A stretch of 64,000 nt of DNA, taken from Chamaecyparis obtusa (Eukaryota > Streptophyta > Pinopsida > Cupressales > Cupressaceae). The stretch spans positions 372,001 to 436,000 of the forward strand of contig BSBK01000523.1 in NCBI GenBank assembly GCA_027943335.1. The letters run 5' to 3'. A program made the position numbers and the translations under genes. How positions within the stretch are numbered: the stretch's first letter is position 1; every line of letters starts with the position of its first letter. The notes under the pieces were generated by a model. It saw only the letters and a list, made by a program, of their open reading frames with translations. It was not told the origin of the DNA and did no database searches. This document shows, in pieces, positions 55,386 through 64,000 of the stretch.

Positions 55386-57180
55386 ATTGGGCCTCCTCTT
55401 GGCACCTATGGTTTTGACAAATGAGAATGCGGTAACAATGTATAACTAGTAGCTCTATTGTGACATGTTTATCAGATGTCTACTCTAGTATCTTATATGT
55501 ATATGTTTTGCTAAGTGATTGGTATTGATACTATCTGGCATAGTTTCAGGACTTTGCAAGTCCTGGCGAGTCCCAAGCCAAGTGCCTCTAGCCGAGTCCC
55601 AGGGGCCCGAGACTCTCCAGGAACTCGCTCTAGGTGAGACTCACTAGAAACTAGTACTTTGTCAAGTCTCAAGTCGGGTCAGCCTTGTCGAGCCCACGAC
55701 GAGTCCGAGCCTCATTTATATGCTGTCTCGAGCTTCAAAGAGTATTTGATCAAGTGAAGGAATAAGCCGGTGGAAGAAGCAATTTGGGTGCATACATCCA
55801 AGGTCACCAAACATGGATAATGGTTCCAGAATCTATGATAAATATATGTAACTTTTAGACTTATGAATCGTTCTACTTCTCTTTAACCTGGCAGGAATGA
55901 TGTAGAAGCATTGAATCAATCCTATTGCTTGATCATTTTGGCATTGATTTTTTCTTGGTTTCTTTCTTTTATCTTTATGTTAGCAAATTATGAGATGGAT
56001 TTGTTTCAGTTTTGCTTCTATGCTTGATTATTTACTTTTGTTCTTTTTTAAGGAATCTTGCCCAATTTTTTCCCTCTTTCCTCTTAGTATTTTCGTCAAA
56101 CAGTTTGTATGAATACTAGTTGAGAGTTTCAGATTGGCAAGTATGATTTGATTTATGGTTGATATGAATTTCAACAGCAGATATATGTAATATGTTGAAA
56201 AATATCTTCTCGTCTATACATGGAAGGAACAAATACATACAACCAAATTGAAACTGAACATGTACATTTACTGAGATAACAGATTGCAGAGATTTTAAAT
56301 AAGAACTAAAGCTTTAGATCTGACCTGTGAATATCAGGCTTGCAAATGAGCAGATAATAGTGACCTTTTGCCTACAATGTGAACATGAGATATATAATTC
56401 TGAGATTATTTACAGTTGGAATTAATGTTGACAAGGGATTACAATTGCCCCGTGTGAAAGCCTGTTCAAGTTCCTCCAAGCTTAATGTAAGGGACTGAAC
56501 TATAGTTTAATACCATTAATTTCTGCACCTGGGAATGAGTTGCTGTTGTCCTAATAATATTTCTGATTCTCAGCACTTTTCTGAGCGCCCAAAATTATTT
56601 AATAAGACTTTTATCTGCTGCAATGTAAGGATGAAAGAACAGCAATAGGAATGCCAGCGTTGTGAGTTTCCACCCAGACCCGAACTTCAGAGGAATACAC
56701 CGTAAGGTGCCCAAATTTTGAGCAGATGGATTCTACCTCAAGCAACAGAAGGATAAGATGCGCCGAGCAAGATAAGTAGCCAACAAAAATGACCCTGTAT
56801 GAGCCTTGGGCCTGGTAATATCATCCCGTATATTATAATAACTTCCAGTGCTCCTGCCAATCAGTGATGGTATTATTTGCAGAGGCCACGCAGATAATAC
56901 TTGTCCAGAACTAAGATGGTGCCCACGTCCTCCTCTTCAAGTCACTCGAGATGTCTACAAACCCAAACTCGATAGCTCTCCGCAAAGACTCCCGATTTGA
57001 ATAGCATAGACTATAAATTATGCGCTGAGAATAAGGAATCCGCCAGTTTTGTTTCCCCGATTATAGACCTTTGCAAAGCCCAGCGTCCAACATGTCCGTG
57101 TGAACATTACTCCCCTCCTCTTTGTTTAAATCGTCATATTGAAATCTCACGGCAAATATAACAAGTGCCACATAGTGGCT
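55386..57180. other. No gene identified; CGAGTC-rich patch
   Basis: At 55560-55715 repeated (c)gagtc(c/t)c motifs occur in both orientations (gcgagtcccaag, gccgagtccca, gactctccagg, gacgagtccgag). 56200-57180 is more balanced in composition but has no long frame; a host 3' region is possible but unsupported. Confidence 0.3.
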
Positions 57181-57720
57181 AGGACTTGTCGCAAATACAA
57201 ATAATAAATATAATAAAATATAAAATGTTAAATAATAGTATTAGTATTAAAATGAAATAAAATGTTACGTATAATTAAAAATTATTATAATTATTATTAT
57301 TATAATGATAATGTTGAGAATCTATCAATTTAACAAATAATTTTATTGTTAATATTATATTTTTTTATAATTATAGTAGTAATAATATTTTTTTTAATTA
57401 AAAATTGTAATGTAGAATCAACAATCATAAATGTTAATCTTAAATTAATTTTTATATTAATAAAATTATTTTGTAAAATATAACAAAATCTTAATTATTT
57501 ATAATTATTTTTAAAATATATTAATAATCTTAATTTTATTAATAAAAAATTTAATTATATGATCAATAATATTATATATTTTGTATTGTAATAATATTTA
57601 TATTATATATAAATTTTAACTTTAATATAATAAATATTTTGAAAAATATAATATTTATAAATATAATATTTCTTAAATGAATATATTAACTGCAAAAGCA
57701 ATTAAATAGAAATCATAAAT
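57181..57720. other. Extremely AT-rich segment
   Basis: Nearly all A and T with no coding frame. Abrupt change from the GC-richer 56880-57120. Confidence 0.6.
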
Positions 57721-58380
57721 GTATTTCTTGTATTCTCTTCGAATTCTTATATAGACTATTATTTTTATGATGTAAGGAAATTGTTATTTATTTATTTATA
57801 AAACTAAAAAGTTGCCTTAAAAATTGCATAGACATAGTGCTTCTGTGAAATGTGTGTATAAGACTCTAATTTTTTCAACCAATAAGAAAGTTGTAAATTA
57901 ATTTTGTTAATTTATAAACATAAAAAATGTGCATCTAAACTATAGAAAATATGAATTTTTCCACACAATGAGAAATATACTTAAATTTAATTGGTGGAGA
58001 TTGGTCCAAAACAATTCATTTAATCACTAGTTAAGACTAACAATCAAAAAAATGATGCAATAGTACTTGCTTAGCCTATCGGCAAGTACTAATAAGCGTC
58101 ATCAAAGATTGTCACTCGATAATAGAAAGCCAAAATGAATATTAAACATAATTTCATAAGCTGGAGACAATTAATTTAAATCTTTATAAAGTCCACCTTC
58201 GTGGTAGGCAGATAACAAATTAATTTGACCTTAGATTAAACTGCTTGTATACTACTTTTGTTGTGATTGACTTCATGAAAACTTGTAGATTGAAAAAGTT
58301 GTTGAACATACACAGATCATTCCTTTTGAGTCAATTTTATAGCTACACACTAATTTTGAGTTTTTTGAGTTTGTACATCT
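57721..58380. other. No gene seen
   Basis: AT-rich spacer with stop-dense frames. Confidence 0.4.
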
Positions 58381-58381
58381 A

Positions 58382-58557
58382 CTACATTCGTCTTACAACA
58401 TTTTTCCTACAAGATTGATCCTACAACATTTTCCCTACAACATTTGGCCTATAGCAATTGTCCTATAACAATTGGTCCTATAATATTTGTCCTACAAGAT
58501 TGGTCCTACAAAATTTGTCCTATCAAGATTGGTTCTACAACACGAGTCCTACAAACA
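58382..58557 (+). repeat. Degenerate minisatellite, unit about 15-16 bp
   Basis: About eleven units of (ttggt/tttgt)cctacaa(ca/ga)(tt), for example tcctacaagattgatcctacaacattttccctacaacatt. No long frame. Confidence 0.75.
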
Positions 58558-59380
58558 TTACACTGATGTTTCATCATGGTTCCTTATGATTGACATACCT
58601 AGATAGGCATATCTTAGAATCTTTCTTTTTTGCATTTTTATCATTTTAGTACCAAAATCCAAAAATCTCAAAAGCGTAGCTTGCATATCTTGGGGTTAAA
58701 GTATTGCACTTCCTAGAATCATTTATTCAAATTACAGGGTGCATTTTCCTAGGATATTCCTATAGTGGTATTGCATTTTATCTTCACATCATTAGCACCA
58801 TCCTTATTTAATTGCCTCAACATAGGCACCTTGTCTTTTTGGTTAACACTTGTCTTAGACAGACATTATTGTTATAATTTATCACTATTTATCCTACCAC
58901 TTGGTATCAAGATAATCCTCAATGTCATTCGGGTCTTTTGTTGGAGGGTTTACCATTGAAGTTTCTAGAATCTCTCTTAGGGTAAGGTACTTACACCTTA
59001 GACATCATATTTCATTTCCTAGTTTGCATTATCATCTCAAATTAAAAAAAAAAGATAGAACTTGATTTCCCTAGTTGTCTTGCATTCATCATATACTTGC
59101 ATATGTCAAACACATGATCCAAGAAAATTAAGGGCACAATGAAATACAACAAGGACCCCAACCATGTTCCCCATTAGAACATTAAATTTTCAATGAAACC
59201 CTTGACATTAGATTAAAATAATCCTAAGATATTTTTATGTTATGAGGGAACACAAGATGATACATTACAACTGCATGAACTCTCCCCTGAGGAAATCAAA
59301 GCTAGATGCAAAAAATAAAAGATTGACGAGAGTTTACATGATGAGAAGATGAAAGAAATATTAGGATCCATGTTGGACTT
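58558..59380. other. No gene seen
   Basis: Short frames only; immediately precedes the Copia-J LTR. Confidence 0.4.
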
Positions 59381-60037
59381 TGTTGGCATAACTGATACAA
59401 AGATAAGTTAAGTATGTTATGGTATGTGTTTGATGCAGATTTGATGTTAGGTTGATCAATTATGATGTTTGATGCAAATCTAATGTTAGGTTGATCAATT
59501 ATTTTATATATCACTTTTAATTGTTGATTCCTAACAGTTTCATCAAGATAAATCCCTTAACCAGGTAGACCCCAACAAGTATGATTTGTAAATCCTTTAA
59601 CCAATTAACTCTATAATTAGGGTTTTAAATCCCTTAACAAGGTTACTCCTAACAGGGTAAATCTCCTATCAGGGCTAGAGGTAAATCCCTTAATTAGGTG
59701 GCTCCTAATAGGGTATTTCTCTTAACCAGGCATTTGTAAGCTCCTAATAGGGCTAAGCTCTTAACCGAGCATACTTCAGAAGAGTGCAAAATTATTTGTG
59801 GGTGTCATCCTCACACGTGGTTTTTCCCAGTTGGATTTCCACAATAAAAATATTAGTGTTATTATGTTGCATGGTTGTTGATTTTTATCTTCATTGGTTT
59901 TTTAATTCATGCAATGGATGTTAATTGATGCAATTTGTTGAATGGTTTATGAAAAGTTTAATTTTTTAGATTACTTATTCACCCCTCCAACCCCCCCACC
60001 CCCCCTCTTAGTAATCTTGTACCTCTTAATACTAACA
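59381..60037 (+). repeat. 5' LTR of Copia-J
   Basis: Proposed start tgttggcataactg (59381; an alternative start is 59371) and end ttaatactaaca next to the primer site. It contains an irregular repeat series of (t)aaatcccttaac(c)agg and ctcctaa(c/t)agggt (59548-59775) and a C-rich stretch at 59987-60005. Confidence 0.6.
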
Positions 60038-60039
60038 AT

Positions 60040-60050
60040 TGGTATCATAG
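60040..60050 (+). promoter_or_regulatory. Primer-binding site of Copia-J
   Basis: tggtatcatag, two bases from the LTR end; one mismatch to tggtatcagag. Confidence 0.65.
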
Positions 60051-60081
60051 TTTTGGTCCTCTTTGTGGTAATCCTAACATC

Positions 60082-61120
60082 TTGATGAAAAGATACAATG
60101 ATGAGGAAGGACCTCCCAAGCTCACTAAAGACAACTACCTGGTATGGAGTGATAGAATGAAGTTATATCTAAAAGGTATGGGATCACAATATTGGATACA
60201 TGTGACATACAAGCATACCACTCTTGCTAGAACTCTCAATGCATATCAACTAAAGGAACAACGATAGAATACTCAAGCACAAAAATCTATTGTAAGTAGA
60301 TTATCTAATATTGAATATGTTTATGTCCATGGACTTGATACTGCCTATGATGTTTGGGAAAAGTTGAAAATAATTTATGGTGGAGATATTTATATGCAAA
60401 AAGATAAGGAAGATTGTATCAAAGGTAAGTATGATGACATGAAGATGGTAGAAGGAGAGAGCATTGCATAATATGGCCAAATAATAAAAGAAGTTGTTAG
60501 TGTTATCAAAGGTGTTGGTGGAACTATTGAGGAAGATGTTGTGGTAAGTAAAATATTGAAAATTTACTACCTTCTTATGCCATTAGAGTGTCTTATATAA
60601 ATGAGTTGAGGACTTTTGATAGTGTTATTGTAGATGGACTAATTGGTAAGCTTAGTGTATTTGAGTTAAATAACTTTGATAACAATATTCGAAGAGTTGA
60701 GGCAGCTTTCAAGGCATCGGTGTCTAATGTACCGGTAAGGAAAGGTAAATAATTAAGTCATGATTTTGATTGCATGTCAAGTTACACTAGGGAAATTGAA
60801 GCTATCTTGGAAGATGAAAGGAAACAAGGAGATCTTTAAGCACTACTAGCAAAGAGATTTCCTAGAGGGATTGGTAATTACAAAGTCAAGCTACCACTGA
60901 AATGCTTTTTATGTAATAAGATTGGACATATTGCAGCTATATGTCCTAATGGTGAAAAAAGGGATAAGTTCAGACATTTTAAGAGAAAAGAGAAGAAACA
61001 ATACTATGTTGTAGTTGATGAAGGAGTAACTACCGATGAAGAATCAAAAGATAATGAGGAAGAGGAGATTGTATTTTTTGCAGTCAAAGAAGATCCATAT
61101 AAAGGAAAAAGGGAATTGGT
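60082..61120 (+). pseudogene. gag: Copia-J gag
   Basis: LTKDNYLVWSDRMKLYLKGM, VHGLDTAYDVWEKLKIIYGG, YGQIIKEVVSVIKGVGGTIE, LRTFDSVIVDGLIGKLSVFE and the zinc knuckle CFLCNKIGHIAAIC (about 60901). In-frame stops occur at 60265 and several later points, with at least one frameshift near 60555. An acidic stretch (DEESKDNEEEE) precedes the protease. Confidence 0.75.
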
Positions 61121-61740
61121 TTCTCACATGGGACACAATGATGAGTGGATTATAGACAGTGGGTGCTCACATCACATGACCAGTGACAAGAGTAAGTTCA
61201 TTAAGTTTGATGGTGGTATGGTAAGGTTTGGAAACAATACACCTTGTTTGGTTAAAGGAAAAAGAACTATTCCTTTGAATGGGAAGAGTAATATAGATGT
61301 TTTTTTATCTTATGGATGGTCTAACATATAAATCTATTGAGTAGGGTTTGAATAACTAATAAAGGTTACAAATTGGAATTCAAAGGAGGTATGTGCAGAA
61401 TAACTAGAAGCTCGGGTGATGAGATTGCTACCTATAGGCAAACTAGAGGTAATTTATTCCATATGAATAATAATGTGAACAATTGTTTGTTGCAAAGGTT
61501 GAAGATAGCTGGATATGGCATAGAAGGTTCTATCATGTAAATTTTGATAGTTTAATCAAATTGAGTAAGACAAATGTAGTTAAGGTTTTTCCACAATTAG
61601 TCAAGCTAGACAACATGATGTGTAAAGAATGTCAGTTGGGTAAGTTAACTAGTTCTACTTTCACAAAAAAGTCTTTTTCATCTGAGGGCATACTTGATTT
61701 GGTGCATATGGATCTTTGTGGGCCTATGAGATAGAGAAGT
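61121..61740 (+). pseudogene. Copia-J protease and integrase zinc region
   Basis: DEWIIDSGCSHHMTSDKSKF with the aspartic protease DSG, then a frameshift, WIWHRRFYHVNFDSLIKLSK and MCKECQLGKLTSSTF (integrase HHCC; the second His is kept in YHVN), ending VHMDLCGPM before a TAG at 61732. Confidence 0.75.
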
Positions 61741-62400
61741 TATCAAGGTGATAGATATTTCATATTTCTTACCGATGACTATTCTAGAATGATGTGGGTA
61801 ACCTTCTTGAAGGAGAAGTCGGATGTATTCCAAAAATTCAAAGCATTCAAGGCACTGGTTGAGAAGGAATCGGGTAATAATTTGAAGTATTTAAGGTTTG
61901 ATAGAGGAGGTGAGTTTACTTTTGCAAAATTTGTTAAGTATTATGAAGATAATGGAATCAAGAGATAAATGTTTGCACCAAGGACTCAATAAGAAAATGG
62001 TGTTGTAGAGAGGAAGAACAAAACTATAGTAGATGTTGCAAGGAAAATGTTGATTCACGGTGATGTACCAAAAATGTACTAGAAAGAAGCAATTAGTACT
62101 ACTTTCTACACATTGAATCAGGTGCAAGTAAAGAATGGAACTAATTAGACACCTTATGAGCTATGGTATGTTCTCTCACTTAGTGTTAAATATTTCAAAG
62201 TATTTGGCAGTAGATGTTATATTAAGAGGGATGATCACAGAAGGAACTTTGATCCAAAAAGTGATGAAGGTATTTTCTTGGGTTATTCTACTAAAAGTAA
62301 AGCATATAAGTGTTTCAATTAGAGAACTAACAAAATTATTGAGAGTGAAAATGCAAAGGTGGATGAATACCCTAAGAGATATGTTGATTCGAGCAAGAAA
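61741..62400 (+). pseudogene. Copia-J integrase core
   Basis: FIFLTDDYSRMMWVTFLKEK (first Asp), YLRFDRGGEFTFAKF (second Asp in RFDRGGEF) and ENGVVERKNKTIVDVARKML (Glu), then FGSRCYIKRDDHRRNFDPKS and GIFLGYSTKSKAYKCFN. TAA/TAG stops occur at several former Gln and Trp positions. Confidence 0.8.
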
Positions 62401-62622
62401 GTAATAGAGGATGGTTGAGATACTATGTATATTGAACCAGGATTTCATGAACCAGTAGAACAAAACAATGTGGAAGAATTGATTCAACTAGAAGAATAAG
62501 AAGTTCCTAGACTTGAACTGGTGATACCTAGGTATGTGAAGATGGATCACTCCGCTGATCAGATTATAGGTGATAAGAATGCAGGTGTTCTAACCATAAG
62601 AAATCTCAAATAAAGTTCTTGT

Positions 62623-63828
62623 TTGATTTCCAAGTATGAACCTAAGACAGTGAAGGAAGCAATCAAGGATGAAGATTGGGTAAAAGCTATAGAGGAAGAA
62701 CTTGATCAAATTGAGAAGAATGACACATATAGACTTGCTCCCAGACCTACAGATAAAAATGTGATTGGTACAAAATGGGTTTTCAGGAACAAATTGAATG
62801 AAGATGAAGATGTGATTATAAATAAGGCAAGGCTTGTGTGTAAGGGCTATTCTCAAGAAAAATGACTAGACTATGGAGAGAATTTTTCTCCAATGGAAAG
62901 ATTGCAAGGGGTAATAATTCTACTTGCTTATGCTTCTTATAAAAGGTTCATTTTTTTTCAAATGGATGTCAAGTTAGCTTTCTTGAATGGAATTCTTGAA
63001 AATAGGTATACATAGAACAACTCGATGGTTTTGCATTGACAAAGGACAAGTACATGGTATGCAAGGTACAAAAGGAACTATATGGACTAAAACAAGCACC
63101 AAGGGTATGGTATGAAAGGTTACATTATTATCTTATTCAAATTGGTTTTAATAGAACAAGTGATGATAGTAATGTGTACCTAAAAGTTGAAGGAGATAAG
63201 TTGTTGATAGATAAAGGGTTTGTTGATGATATAATCTTTGGAGGAAATGATGAGATGAGTTTAGCATTTAATGAAGAGATGAAGAAGGAGTTTGAAATGT
63301 CAATGATTGGGGAGATCAAATTATTTATTGGATTGTGGGTTTCACAACCAAAGAATGGTATAAATATCAGTCAATCCAAATATGTGAAAGAAGTACTCAA
63401 TACTTTTGGTATGGATGACTCCAAAATAGTTGGATCCCCCATGGTAACCAGATGTAAATTATCTAAGGATGATGAATTTGATTCAATGAATGCTACTTTG
63501 TACAAGTCTATGATCACTAAGTTGCAATATGTTATTCCTAGTAGACTAGATATTTATCAAGCAGTTGTAATAGTGGCCAAATTTCAAGCAACTCTCAAGG
63601 AATCTCATATGGTTGCGATCAAAAGGATATTCGAGTATTTGAAAGGGACAGTTGAATATGGTCTATGGTATGCTCATGATGGTGATTTATCTTTGAGTGT
63701 GTTTATTGATATAGATTGGGAAAGAAATATTGATAATGGAAAGAGCACAAGTGGTGGTGCATTCTTTCTAGGTAAAAGGCTTGTATCTTGGACAAGAAAG
63801 AAGAAAATTATATCTCACAATCTATTGT
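62623..63828 (+). pseudogene. Copia-J reverse transcriptase and RNase H start
   Basis: WVKAIEEELDQIEKNDTYRL, IGTKWVFRNKLNEDEDVIIN, KARLVCKGYSQEK, MDVKLAFLNG, KELYGLKQAPRVWYERLHYY and the catalytic FVDDIIFGGND (Tyr to Phe in YVDD), then SQSKYVKEVLNTFGMDDSKI, YVIPSRLDIYQAVVIVAKFQ and RNase H DIDWERNIDNGKSTSGGAFF. From 63828 the frame shifts; the EEEYVEEAINCTQIAWMKQI and FYDNTSAINISKNPVVHSKT motifs follow to the window end. Confidence 0.85.
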
Positions 63829-64000
63829 AGAAGAAGAGTATGTAGAAGAAGCTATAAATTGTACACAAATTGCATGGATGAAGCAAATTCTTGAAGGTAT
63901 CAAAGAAAAGGTGACTAAACTAGTAATTATTTTTTATGACAATACAAGTGCAATAAATATTTCCAAGAATCCAGTAGTGCATTCCAAGACTAAGCACATT

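Larger units (their letters stand above)
59381..64000 (+). mobile_element. Copia-J: copia element running off the window
   Basis: LTR, primer site, and a heavily mutated gag-protease-integrase-RT-RNase H series in copia order to the end of the window. The 3' LTR is outside. The many TAG/TAA/TGA stops and frameshifts indicate an old copy. Confidence 0.85.

Overview
The window is AT-rich nuclear plant DNA, almost entirely transposable elements stacked inside one another, with very few traces of host genes. The organism is probably a seed plant with a large, repeat-bloated genome. A gymnosperm is my guess, resting on TE density, old nested copies and sparse genes; nothing in the sequence fixes the species. 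The clearest host gene is a minus-strand start of a mitochondrial TatB-like gene at 29800-30069. Less certain host traces are a multi-exon-looking coding remnant (27479-29297, minus) and a TATA box with first exon and splice donor (49372-49479, minus). Layout from left to right: 1-7188 holds remnants of three minus-strand LTR elements, including one with a 2.3 kb LTR and only about 0.3 kb of internal DNA. 7194-8666 is a solo LTR with a perfect 5-bp target duplication. 9029-25744 is a three-deep nest. Copia-A (plus strand; LTRs 9029-9976 and 25092-25744) is split in its reverse transcriptase by LARD-B (12222-23321, minus, target duplication ttatt). LARD-B carries no gag-pol but one frame of about 1,010 codons, and its 3' LTR is split by Copia-C (12414-17463, minus, target duplication tctta), a full gag-pol copia broken only by stop codons. 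30654-33440 holds two related LTRs that share covarying hairpins with LARD-B and the solo LTR. 33441-43235 is a gag-only copia-like element (Gag-D) whose 3' LTR was hit twice: by an about 820-bp tRNA-headed SINE (35954-36773), and by a 5.65-kb insert (36994-42643) containing a LINE with RT, zinc-binding region, RNase H and a further downstream frame. 43432-43927 is the 3' LTR of another copia. 45531-48001 is a non-coding LTR element (TRIM-G) with perfect target duplications. 49697-50316 is a solo LTR with perfect target duplications. About 50900-55385 is a decayed LINE interrupted by a 5'-truncated LINE (51046-52972) and a solo LTR (53236-53836). 55390-59380 has no recognisable gene. 59381 to the window end is a plus-strand copia (Copia-J) running off the edge. 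Gag-D and TRIM-G share the region before their polypurine tracts, including a tandem array of short inverted repeats in which both arms change together. The TGTAATGTCCC-type LTR family carries three hairpins with compensatory changes. LARD-B's long non-pol frame survived without indels and is broken only by TAG/TGA stops. These are the strongest candidates for undescribed biology, and they point to RNA-structure-dependent, non-autonomous LTR retrotransposons parasitising autonomous relatives.
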